Positions 1 through 5,701 of a stretch of DNA of 5,701 bases are shown piece by piece. Below the pieces are notes generated by a model. It was not told where the DNA came from and searched no databases. It saw nothing but the letters and a program-made list of their open reading frames with translations. The position numbers were made by a program, and so were the translations under genes. The stretch is from Bacteroidaceae bacterium (GTDB lineage Bacteria; Bacteroidota; Bacteroidia; Bacteroidales; Bacteroidaceae). Position 1 is the first letter of the stretch. Each line of letters begins with the position of its first letter. The stretch lies in contig JAFZUB010000049.1 of NCBI GenBank assembly GCA_017618515.1, forward strand, positions 1-5,701, written 5' to 3'.

Positions 1-1335
1 CTCGTACTTGCAGTTGAAGTGGAACTTCAGTTCCTGCATAATCTCCTGGGCTTTCTCAGGTAGGCCGTCCTTCTTTACAAGCGGCAGTACAGCCAGCTTC
101 ACAGGCGCCAGGGCTGCGGGCAGGTGGAGCACTGTGCGTACATCACCGCCTTCCAGCTGCTCTTCTTCGTAGGCGTGGCACATGATGCTGAGGAACATGC
201 GGTCCACGCCGATGGATGTCTCGATAACATAGGGAGTGAAGCTCTGGTTGTCCTCGGGGTCGAAGTATTCAATCTTCTTGCCCGAGTATTTGGCGTGCTG
301 CTTGAGGTCAAAGTCGGTGCGGCTGTGAATGCCCTCCACCTCCTTGAAGCCAAACGGCATGCGGAACTCGATATCCGTGGCAGCATTGGCGTAGTGCGCT
401 AGCTTCTCGTGGTCATGGAAGCGGTAATTCTCTGCACCAAAGCCGAGCGCCTGATGCCAAGCCATGCGCGTCTGCTTCCAGGTGTTGAACCACTCCATCT
501 CTGTGCCGGGTTTTACGAAGAACTGCATCTCCATCTGCTCAAACTCCCTCATGCGGAAGATAAACTGGCGCGCCACTATCTCGTTTCTGAACGCCTTGCC
601 TATCTGCGCGATGCCAAACGGCAGTTTCATGCGGCCCGTTTTCTGCACATTGAGGTAATTCACGAAGATACCTTGGGCAGTCTCAGGACGCAGGTAGATA
701 GTCGAAGCGCCATCGGCGGTGGAGCCCATCTCGGTCTTGAACATAAGGTTAAACTGGCGCACGTCTGTCCAGTTGCGGGTGCCACTGATGGGGCATACTA
801 TCTCTTCGTCCACGATAATCTGCTTCAGCTCCTCGAGGTCCATCGCCTCCATGGCCTTGGCGTAGCGGGCGTGTAGGGCATCGCGCTTGGCAGCAATCTC
901 CAGCACTCGGCCATTGGTGCTGACGAACTGCGCTTCGTCAAAGGCGTCGCCAAAGCGCTTGCGACCCTTGGCTACTTCCTTCTCAATCTTTTCTTCGTAC
1001 TTGGCAATCTGGTCCTCTATCAGCACATCGGCGCGATAGCGTTTCTTAGAGTCACGGTTGTCAATAAGCGGGTCGTTGAATGCGTCAACATGGCCGCTGG
1101 CCTTCCATACGGTGGGGTGCATAAATACTGCTGCGTCGATGCCCACGATATTGTCGTGGAGCAGCACCATGCTCTTCCACCAATATTGTTTTATATTGTT
1201 CTTGAGTTCTACGCCGTTCTGGCCGTAGTCATACACTGCGCCGAGGCCGTCGTAGATATCGCTGGAGGGAAAGACAAAGCCGTACTCCTTACAGTGGGAG
1301 ACGATTTTCTTGAAAACATCTTCTTGTTGTGCCAT
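1..1335 (-). CDS. glyS: Glycyl-tRNA synthetase, single-chain class II type (C-terminus cut by window edge)
   Basis: This enzyme charges tRNA-Gly with glycine using ATP, in the cytoplasm. The frame is open from an ATG at 1335-1333 to the left edge, giving 445 residues and no stop. Visible landmarks: the N-terminal catalytic core with YGF (18-20) and WKASGHVDAFNDP (77-89), the family block RPETAQGIF (216-224), class II motif 2 around FRNE (249-252) followed by RMREFEQMEMQFF, and motif 3 at GVDRMF (376-381). HLPAALAPVKLAVLPLVKK (from about 403) begins the anticodon-binding domain. Homologues of this dimeric type (also called glyQS) are usually a little over 500 residues, so roughly 70 residues lie outside the window. 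A single Cys (181) sits where some relatives have a CxxC metal site before RQFNLMF. The 39-bp AT-rich leader has no Shine-Dalgarno sequence, no terminator and no promoter match, so read-through from dsbD is likely. Family identity is secure. Confidence 0.97.
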   Translation of the reverse strand, partial: MAQQEDVFKKIVSHCKEYGFVFPSSDIYDGLGAVYDYGQNGVELKNNIKQYWWKSMVLLHDNIVGIDAAVFMHPTVWKASGHVDAFNDPLIDNRDSKKRYRADVLIEDQIAKYEEKIEKEVAKGRKRFGDAFDEAQFVSTNGRVLEIAAKRDALHARYAKAMEAMDLEELKQIIVDEEIVCPISGTRNWTDVRQFNLMFKTEMGSTADGASTIYLRPETAQGIFVNYLNVQKTGRMKLPFGIAQIGKAFRNEIVARQFIFRMREFEQMEMQFFVKPGTEMEWFNTWKQTRMAWHQALGFGAENYRFHDHEKLAHYANAATDIEFRMPFGFKEVEGIHSRTDFDLKQHAKYSGKKIEYFDPEDNQSFTPYVIETSIGVDRMFLSIMCHAYEEEQLEGGDVRTVLHLPAALAPVKLAVLPLVKKDGLPEKAQEIMQELKFHFNCKYE

Positions 1336-1374
1336 AATTGTTATTTGAGTTTTTAAGTTTATTATTTCTTGAGT

Positions 1375-3417
1375 TTATTTGAAAACTCCGTCGAGGAATT
1401 TCAGGAATTTCTCCACATCGGTATCGTAGCTGTAGGGTGGGGCGAGAGGCTCGCCATCGGGTGAGCAAAGCACGTAGAACGGCTGCACATTGGCGCCAAA
1501 ACGTTTACGCTGCAAGTAGCTCCATTTGTCGCCCACGGTGCGCAGTGTGGTGGTGTGTCCGTATTCGTCCACCTTGATGTGCTCCGGTAGAGGGGTCTTG
1601 TCGTCCACGAAAAGTGAGACGAGCACGAAGTCCTCCCTCAGCCGCTTGGCCACATCGGGGTCGTTCCATACGTTCATCTCCATCTCGCGACAGTTGACGC
1701 AGCCATAGCCTGTGAAGTCCAGCAGCACAGGCTTGTCCTCAGCCTTGGCGCGAGTCATACCTTCCTCGTAGTTGGTGAATTGTGCCTCTACCACCTCGCC
1801 AAAAAGGCGGATATGCTGTGTCTGCATGGGCGGAGCGAAGGCACTGATGGCTTTGAGCGGTTTGCCCAGCACACCCGGCACCATATATGCGGCAAAAGCG
1901 AAACAGATTACGGCAAGAACTGTCTTGAATACATTGCGCTTAGGCTTTGCGCCCTCATCAATGGGCAGTCGTAGCACTCCAAGCAAATAGAGGCCGAGCA
2001 GCACTGCCAGCACAACCCATATACCTATGAATATATCGCGGCTAAGCAGGTGCCAGCCATACGCCATGTCGGCAACGCTGACAAACTTCAGCGCGAAGGC
2101 TATCTCTACGAAGCCCAGCACCACTTTTAGGGTGTTCATCCAACTGCCGCTCTTGGGAGCCTTCTTCAGCAGGGTGGGGAACATGGCAAACAGCGTGAAG
2201 GGCAGGGCGAGCGCGACGGCGAAGCCGAACATGCATACCAGCGGGCCCAGCAGATTGTTTGTAGTGCTCACCTCCACCAGCATGAAGCCAATGATGGGGC
2301 CGGTACACGAGAAGCTGACCAGCGCCAGAGTGAACGCCATGATGAAGATGCTTATCAGTCCGGTGGTAGTCTCGGCCTTGCGGTCAGCTTTGTTGCTCCA
2401 CGATGAGGGCAGCTGCAGCTCAAAGAATCCCATGAAGCTGAGACCGAACACTATCAGTAGCAGCGCGAAGAAGATATTGACCACGGCGTTGGTGGACAGC
2501 GCGTTGGCAGCATTGGCACCAAACAGCAGCGTAGCTACTGCGCCCAGTGCCATGTATATCACGATGATACTGACGCCGTAGATGAGGGCATCCTTTATGC
2601 CGCGCTTCTTATTCTCGCTGCGCTTGAGGAAGAAGCTCACCGTCATGGGGATAATTGGCCATACGCAGGGGGTGAGCACAGCAATCAGGCCGCCGACGAA
2701 TCCCATGAGGAAGAGCCACCAGAGAGATTTGAGGTTTGAGGTTTGGGATTTGAGGTTCGGTGAATCACCGGCCTCTTCGCTCATAGCCTTAATTTCTTCC
2801 ACACGACTGGCCCAGAGGGCGGAGTCAGAAGCCTCTACAACTTCTTCTTGAAGGGGAAGGGTAGTCGCTGTATCTCCTGACACATTGCTCTCCTCCTCTA
2901 GGGGGAGCGGCGATGGGGTCTCTGGTTCGGCATTATCAGCCGAGGCTGTATTATCAGTGGATGCGATAGAACCACTAAACTCCACTTCCACACTTGTAGG
3001 TGGCATGCAGTTGCGGTCGTTGCAGGCGCCATACTCCAGATAGCCCTCCATACTGTATTCCGGCTCGGTAATGGCGAGGCGTTGCACGAACGTGCAGCTG
3101 TTTTCAAAGTAGCTAAGCTCGGCATTAAAGAGCGGGTCGAATTTCCTTATGGGCTGGCCCACAGCGCTCAGTTTGCCGATGGGCTTCAGGCCCTTCGACT
3201 TGTCGATATTAAAGGTAGCGGCAGTGGGGCCTGCATTGCCCACGTCAGTGGAATATACGTGCCAGCCCTGCTCAATCTTTCCTTTGAATGTGATGACAAT
3301 CTCTTTGTCATCTACCACCTTATGGCTGACGGTAAATTTGGCGGGGTCGGCCCATTGGGCGAGCGCACAGCTTCCTATCAGCAGCAGCGTCAGTATAGTT
3401 GTGATGTATCTTTTCAT
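1375..3417 (-). CDS. dsbD: Thiol:disulfide interchange protein DsbD (electron carrier across the inner membrane)
   Basis: The 680-residue product passes electrons from cytoplasmic thioredoxin through the membrane to periplasmic thiol proteins, supporting disulfide repair or cytochrome c maturation. A signal peptide (1-20) is followed by the DsbD-alpha-like domain (about 22-148) with redox pair Cys132/Cys137 in ACNDRNCMPP. An acidic, Ser/Thr-rich linker runs from 150 to 230. About eight membrane segments (233-515) carry the paired cysteines Cys251 (TPCVWP) and Cys371 (SCTGP). A periplasmic thioredoxin-like domain (about 540-680) has GCVNC (Cys573/Cys576) and a likely cis-Pro at 646. All six catalytic cysteines expected of DsbD are present. 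It is longer than E. coli DsbD (565 residues), largely because of the linker, which contains repeat-derived DNA. The signal region could be cut at ALA-Q or, less likely, read as a lipobox (IGS-Cys17). Its ATG abuts the SDR stop with no gap, implying translational coupling. CcdA-plus-thioredoxin fusions are the nearest alternative name. Confidence 0.94.
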   Translation of the reverse strand: MKRYITTILTLLLIGSCALAQWADPAKFTVSHKVVDDKEIVITFKGKIEQGWHVYSTDVGNAGPTAATFNIDKSKGLKPIGKLSAVGQPIRKFDPLFNAELSYFENSCTFVQRLAITEPEYSMEGYLEYGACNDRNCMPPTSVEVEFSGSIASTDNTASADNAEPETPSPLPLEEESNVSGDTATTLPLQEEVVEASDSALWASRVEEIKAMSEEAGDSPNLKSQTSNLKSLWWLFLMGFVGGLIAVLTPCVWPIIPMTVSFFLKRSENKKRGIKDALIYGVSIIVIYMALGAVATLLFGANAANALSTNAVVNIFFALLLIVFGLSFMGFFELQLPSSWSNKADRKAETTTGLISIFIMAFTLALVSFSCTGPIIGFMLVEVSTTNNLLGPLVCMFGFAVALALPFTLFAMFPTLLKKAPKSGSWMNTLKVVLGFVEIAFALKFVSVADMAYGWHLLSRDIFIGIWVVLAVLLGLYLLGVLRLPIDEGAKPKRNVFKTVLAVICFAFAAYMVPGVLGKPLKAISAFAPPMQTQHIRLFGEVVEAQFTNYEEGMTRAKAEDKPVLLDFTGYGCVNCREMEMNVWNDPDVAKRLREDFVLVSLFVDDKTPLPEHIKVDEYGHTTTLRTVGDKWSYLQRKRFGANVQPFYVLCSPDGEPLAPPYSYDTDVEKFLKFLDGVFK
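2726..2760. repeat. Five tandem 7-bp units (plus-strand GATTTGA/GGTTTGA) inside dsbD
   Basis: Five consecutive heptamers are visible on the plus strand: GATTTGA, GGTTTGA, GGTTTGG, GATTTGA and GGTTCGG. On the coding strand these are TCAAATC/TCAAACC-type units. Seven bp is not a multiple of three, so the protein repeat is seven residues per three units. It reads PNLKSQTSNLKSL at DsbD residues 220-232, just before the first membrane segment. The stretch adds no recognisable function and looks like a simple repeat tolerated in a flexible linker. That similar repeats recur in Bacteroidetes genomes is my recollection, not something tested here. Confidence 0.85.
2842..2907. repeat. Pair of inverted-repeat-like segments encoding LPL(E/Q)EE in the DsbD linker
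   Basis: Two 18-bp segments, 2890-2907 (coding strand CTCCCCCTAGAGGAGGAG) and 2842-2859 (CTTCCCCTTCAAGAAGAA), are alignable degenerate copies. Each is a C-rich half followed by a G/A-rich half, and each is partly self-complementary (CTCC...GGAG; CTTC...GAAG when the next base is included). They encode LPLEEE (DsbD residues 171-176) and LPLQEE (187-192), 16 residues apart. They may be remnants of a dispersed C-rich/G-rich palindromic repeat read through in frame. Chance similarity in an acidic linker is possible. Confidence 0.45.
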
Positions 3418-4131
3418 TTATATCTTCTTGAATAATGTAAACGGCAGAGCCTTGTATAGTATGGCAATCACTCGCCAGCGTTTTGTGACATAGACCTTGC
3501 CTTTGCCTTTGCGGATGGCTTTGTAAATCTGGTTGGCGACTTTGTCTACGGGCATCACCCAGAATAGGCCGTCACCCTGCGCCATGGCTGTGTCCACAAA
3601 GCCTGGACGCACATCGGTGATGTGGATTTTGTTGCCATCCTTGTATGCTTTCTTGCGCAGTGCCTCCAGATAGTTGATCTGAAAGGCCTTGGTGGCGGTG
3701 TACGCTGGAGCCAGAGCTTCACCGCGCAGTCCGCCTACGGAGGAAATGCTGGCCAACTGGCCCTTGCCCTGCTTGTCGAGCAAGCCGTAGAGCATATCAA
3801 TTACGAAAGTCCATCCCATGACGTTAGTGTCAAGGGTAGGCTGCTCCTTGGCGTAGTCAAGCTCGCGGTTGATCTGTCCTGTGCCGGCGCAGACGATGGC
3901 TATGTCTACCTCCTGCATCTCAGCCCACAGCTCGCGGATGGCAGTCCCAATCTCGTCCTGCTTGGTCACGTCGGCCACCTTTGCCGTAGCATTGTTGGGA
4001 AATTGTGCCACCAGTTCGTCAAGCAGATGCTTGCGCCTGCCGATGATGGCTACATGGTGGCCCTCTCTTGCGTACTTCTCAAAGAGGGCTTTGCCGATTC
4101 CCGATGTTGCGCCAACGATTATGATGTTCAT
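3418..4131 (-). CDS. Short-chain dehydrogenase/reductase (SDR), NAD(P)-dependent, substrate unknown
   Basis: This is a 237-residue classical SDR expected to oxidise or reduce a carbonyl/alcohol substrate with NAD(P)(H). The Rossmann nucleotide loop is GATSGIG (7-13), with the beta1 strand NIIIV starting immediately after Met1. ADV (53-55) matches the adenine-contacting Asp region, and CAG (81-83) replaces the usual NNAG. The catalytic set is complete: Asn103, Ser131 (SISSVGG), Tyr144 and Lys148 (YTATK), with the PG motif RPGF at 175-178. The basic GRRK (31-34) after beta2 favours NADP, by inference. The C-terminal end (ILYKALPFTLFKKI) is hydrophobic and basic and could touch the membrane. An in-frame ATG at 4248 would add 39 residues, but those are unlike an SDR N-terminus and overlap the candidate promoter, so I chose 4131. 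TAA (3420-3418) is followed at once by the dsbD ATG. The sequence does not give the substrate. Confidence 0.92.
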   Translation of the reverse strand: MNIIIVGATSGIGKALFEKYAREGHHVAIIGRRKHLLDELVAQFPNNATAKVADVTKQDEIGTAIRELWAEMQEVDIAIVCAGTGQINRELDYAKEQPTLDTNVMGWTFVIDMLYGLLDKQGKGQLASISSVGGLRGEALAPAYTATKAFQINYLEALRKKAYKDGNKIHITDVRPGFVDTAMAQGDGLFWVMPVDKVANQIYKAIRKGKGKVYVTKRWRVIAILYKALPFTLFKKI

Positions 4132-4167
4132 TTGAGTTATGCCTTGCGAAATAATGTGTTCAATCTG

Positions 4168-4175
4168 CAAAATTA
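4168..4175 (-). promoter_or_regulatory. Candidate Bacteroidetes -7 element (TAATTTTG) upstream of the SDR gene
   Basis: The minus strand reads TAATTTTG, an exact match to the Bacteroidetes -7 consensus TAnnTTTG. Transcription would start near 4160, leaving a leader of about 30 nt before the ATG at 4131, which suits the chosen SDR start. No TTTG -33 element is present at the expected 19-21 bp further upstream, so this is only a half-match. A second exact -7 match (TATTTTTG, 4295-4288) also lacks a -33 partner. Chance matches are easy in such AT-rich DNA. Confidence 0.4.
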
Positions 4176-4320
4176 AAACATTTTCATGGAATTTGGGTGC
4201 TATCAGGGCGAAATTATGCGCGTGCGCGAAAAATATTTGTTCGTGCAAACATTATTTAATATTGTGAAGAACTCAAAATAGTACGAGCAAAAATAAAAAA
4301 ATAGCGAGGGGAAATGAAAA

Positions 4321-4360
4321 AAAACCGAGCGGATGAAAACAAAACCCGAGCGGAGGAAAA
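4321..4360. repeat. Two tandem copies of a 21-bp unit with core CCGAGCGGA
   Basis: The copies are AAAACCGAGCGGATGAAAAC (4321-4340) and AAAACCCGAGCGGAGGAAAA (4341-4360). The shared core CCGAGCGGA is at 4325-4333 and 4346-4354, a period of 21 bp, with A-rich flanks. A decayed third relative may be AGCGAGGGGAAATGAAAA at 4303-4320. The period of two helical turns places the cores on the same face of the DNA. Function unknown. Confidence 0.7.
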
Positions 4361-4363
4361 TTT

Positions 4364-4417
4364 GATGCCCATCGCATTTGGTTTTCGTGGGCATCAGTTT
4401 TGATTTTCATGGGCATC
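4364..4417. repeat. 22-bp direct repeat TTTTC(G/A)TGGGCATC plus an inverted copy of its core
   Basis: Direct copies TTTTCGTGGGCATC (4382-4395) and TTTTCATGGGCATC (4404-4417) differ at one base and have a 22-bp period. An inverted copy of the core, GATGCCCA (4364-4371), pairs perfectly with TGGGCATC of either copy, the nearer one across a 16-nt loop. The 8-bp stem could form a hairpin in RNA, or the sites could bind a dimeric protein; neither is demonstrated. It adjoins the 21-bp repeats just downstream on the minus strand. Confidence 0.7.
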
Positions 4418-4500
4418 GCGTTTCAGTCTTCGCGCGTTTTTTCTTCATGAGATGGCTATTTGTCTGCGTCTTCTCGCTGTTTTTCTATTTCAGCACGCAA

Positions 4501-4538
4501 CAAAAACTCCGGCCCGCGCTTCACAGCGCAGGCCGGAG
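4501..4538 (-). terminator. Strong rho-independent terminator after the secreted-protein gene
   Basis: CTCCGGCC (4507-4514) pairs with GGCCGGAG (4531-4538). After one C/A mismatch (4515/4530), GCGCT (4516-4520) pairs with AGCGC (4525-4529), closing a 4-nt loop. On the minus strand the stem is followed directly by TTTTTG (4506-4501), the U-tract of an intrinsic terminator. It lies about 54 bp after the stop codon at 4593 and separates the upstream unit from SDR-dsbD-glyS. The plus-strand 3' side (GGGTTGC) has no T-run, so termination is one-way. Confidence 0.9.
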
Positions 4539-4592
4539 GGTTGCTAGTCATGCATGTTCAATACCAATTCGTATGAAAAAAGATTTATTCTT

Positions 4593-5531
4593 TTATTTTA
4601 TCTTCTTTATCAGCTTCTGCATTTCATCGGATGTTTTCTGCATCTGTTTGTGCAGTTTGCGCAGGCGCTTATTGATATGGCGGCGCTCACCGGGATTGTG
4701 AACATTGTCTTTGTACTGTTGCTGCAAGGTATTGATCTGTTCTTGCTGCATTTCCAGTAACTGCTTGTGGGCATGGAGCTGACGCTCAAGTTTGCCATTT
4801 ACGCTGCCTGCATAGTTAGAGGAAAAGTAGTCATTGAGATTTGTTCCTACTGTGAAGCTTTTGATTCGTTTGTTGGGGAGCAATGATAGTTTTTCGGTTA
4901 TGTCGCTGACGAGGCAGCTATCAACACCGTAATCGTTGGGGAGAACCGATGTAATGCCGTTATTGTCGAAAAACATCTTGAAGGGATCTGTCTTCTCAGC
5001 GTTTTTCTCTACGAGGTCGGGGCGCAGTGATGTGATGAGGAATATTTTGCCTTTCACCTTGTCACCGAATGCCTGCCACTGTACGCCGCAGAAGTCGCGT
5101 AGCGTGGGGTTGTCGTTGTTCTTGACGTTGATGTAGTAGAAACCTTGGTTAAGGCTCTCGCGCGTTATAATGTACTCGTTGGGCTTGTCGCCAGTATAGG
5201 TGTGAAAGTTGGTTCCTTCCCCTGGCTCATAGACTCCAAACTGGAAGGCGAGGTCCTTGTCCTTTATGAAGGCTTCTTTTGTGTCCGCCATTATGCCCAG
5301 GCCATTGGGGCACTCAAAGGGAAAGATGATGACTACGGACTCTATGGCGTTGTCAACGCCACTACGCTTTTCGGTGATGGACCTCTGGGCTTTGATGCCG
5401 TATGCATTCTCGATTCTTTCGATGGCGTTAAGTACGTTGGTGGGCGGAGTGGACGGTGCTTCGTCGATTGGTGTTGCGTGGCTGCAAAGGATTGCTGCGA
5501 GCAGTGCGATTGTTAGGATTGTGTGTTTCAT
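4593..5531 (-). CDS. Secreted/periplasmic protein of unknown function with C-terminal coiled coil
   Basis: I do not recognise the family. The 312-residue product begins with a clear signal peptide (MKHT, then a hydrophobic core 5-16) and a likely type I cleavage at SHA-TP (19/20). Cys16 is not in a lipobox, because Leu15 precedes it. The mature part has an alternating alpha/beta middle region (about 25-240) with FPFECPNG, DFCGVQW and VDSCLV, giving three cysteines and no catalytic signature I can name. Residues 245-312 are Gln/Lys/Glu-rich and helical (from NGKLERQL to LIKKIK), strongly suggesting a coiled coil with a break at HNPGERR, and the tail is very basic. An upstream in-frame ATG at 5564 would add 11 residues before the signal peptide and overlap the preceding gene. 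The 5531 start gives a standard signal peptide and an A-rich leader. It follows the upstream partial gene by 19 bp and ends at the terminator. It could be a Bacteroidales DUF protein. Confidence 0.85.
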   Translation of the reverse strand: MKHTILTIALLAAILCSHATPIDEAPSTPPTNVLNAIERIENAYGIKAQRSITEKRSGVDNAIESVVIIFPFECPNGLGIMADTKEAFIKDKDLAFQFGVYEPGEGTNFHTYTGDKPNEYIITRESLNQGFYYINVKNNDNPTLRDFCGVQWQAFGDKVKGKIFLITSLRPDLVEKNAEKTDPFKMFFDNNGITSVLPNDYGVDSCLVSDITEKLSLLPNKRIKSFTVGTNLNDYFSSNYAGSVNGKLERQLHAHKQLLEMQQEQINTLQQQYKDNVHNPGERRHINKRLRKLHKQMQKTSDEMQKLIKKIK

Positions 5532-5550
5532 ATTTGTAATGTTTTTAGGG

Positions 5551-5701
5551 TTATTCATTTGCAAGGAATTGTTTTAATCGTTGGAGATTATGGCGAGATA
5601 TTTCTACGTCGTTTTCTATCTCAGCTATGAGGCGCTGCTTGTAGAGGGCGTGTAGTTTCTGTATGTCCTCCTCAGTGTAGACAAGGTTCTGCGGGTTGGT
5701 A
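5551..5701 (-). CDS. 3' end of an unidentified gene (last 49 codons)
   Basis: Reading the minus strand from 5700, a frame stays open for 49 codons to TAA at 5553-5551. It encodes TNPQNLVYTEEDIQKLHALY, continues through KQRLIAEIENDVEISRHN and ends in QFLANE. The sequence is charged, probably all helical, and hydrophilic like a cytoplasmic or extended helical tail. The start is outside the window, and the fragment is too short to name a family. The stop is 19 bp from the start of the secreted protein, and no terminator intervenes, so the two genes are probably co-transcribed. Bacteroidetes often place sigma or anti-sigma genes ahead of such secreted proteins, but nothing here shows that. Confidence 0.7.
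   Translation of the reverse strand, partial: TNPQNLVYTEEDIQKLHALYKQRLIAEIENDVEISRHNLQRLKQFLANE

Larger units (their letters stand above)
4132..4592. other. 461-bp AT-rich non-coding gap between two minus-strand units
   Basis: No convincing gene lies here on either strand. The gap holds, from high to low coordinates, about 54 bp of 3' untranslated sequence, a strong minus-strand terminator (4538-4501), a repeat-free AT-rich stretch (4500-4418), two short-repeat groups (4417-4321), an A/T-rich block (4320-4250) and the leader of the SDR gene with a candidate -7 element. Short open frames here (for example 4378-4701 plus and 4203-4394 minus) are low-complexity, Phe-rich translations of A/T tracts and run across the terminator or repeats. 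Confidence 0.8.

Noticed and set aside
409..876. Plus-strand 155-codon open frame
   Set aside because: It lies wholly antisense to glyS, whose motifs are unmistakable. It is an open shadow frame caused by codon bias.
1336..1374. Possible T-box or other leader control of glyS
   Set aside because: The gap is only 39 bp, AT-rich and without a stable hairpin. A duplicated TTGAGTTT (1345-1352 and 1369-1376) is too short to interpret.
2027..2581. Plus-strand 184-codon open frame
   Set aside because: It is antisense to the DsbD membrane domain. Its Ser/Ala/Met-rich composition mirrors hydrophobic codons, and it has no recognisable domain.
3622..4176. Plus-strand 184-codon open frame over the SDR gene
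   Set aside because: It is the reverse complement of a gene with a full catalytic motif set and has no family features of its own.
4201..4235. GCGC-GT-GCGC dyad in the SDR leader region
   Set aside because: The 4-bp arms are too short and there is no T-run or known operator, so it is likely chance.
4132..4248. 39-residue N-terminal extension of the SDR from an ATG at 4248
   Set aside because: The Rossmann strand begins right after Met at 4131, the extension has no signal or domain, and a -7 promoter match lies within it.
4378..4701. Plus-strand 107-codon frame with hydrophobic, Phe-rich stretches
   Set aside because: It runs through the repeat units, both arms of the terminator hairpin and the 3' end of the coiled-coil gene. 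The hydrophobicity comes from T-rich DNA.

Overview
The window looks like ordinary chromosome from a Bacteroidales-type bacterium (Prevotella/Bacteroides/Muribaculaceae-like; genus not determinable by eye). The evidence is the protein flavour (a single-chain glycyl-tRNA synthetase and a roughly 680-residue DsbD with a C-x4-C N-terminal domain), A-rich leaders without Shine-Dalgarno sequences, a TAnnTTTG-type -7 promoter match, and tandem 7-bp TCAAA(C/T)C units read through inside a gene. Every gene I can support lies on the minus strand, so transcription runs from high to low coordinates. Coding DNA is moderately GC-rich and the one large intergenic gap is AT-rich.

Layout in transcription order: (1) the last 49 codons of an unidentified gene (5701-5551); (2) 19 bp later, a secreted or periplasmic protein of unknown function with a C-terminal coiled coil (5531-4593); (3) a strong intrinsic terminator (4538-4501) that closes this first unit; (4) a 461-bp non-coding gap (4592-4132) holding that terminator, two families of 21-22-bp short repeats and a candidate promoter; (5) a classical short-chain dehydrogenase/reductase (4131-3418); (6) dsbD, whose ATG directly abuts the SDR stop codon (3417-1375); (7) after 39 bp, glyS, cut by the left edge of the window after 445 codons (1335-1).

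The second unit (SDR-dsbD-glyS) is probably co-transcribed. SDR and dsbD are very likely translationally coupled, and no terminator or good promoter match separates dsbD from glyS. The three proteins do different jobs: an NAD(P)-dependent redox enzyme, electron transfer across the inner membrane to periplasmic thiols, and charging of tRNA-Gly. I infer no shared pathway.

I found no mobile element, CRISPR array, RNA gene or defence cassette, and no convincing undescribed system. The most unusual material is repeat-derived sequence: a five-unit 7-bp tandem repeat and a pair of inverted-repeat-like segments translated in frame within the DsbD linker, plus the short repeat arrays in the intergenic gap.
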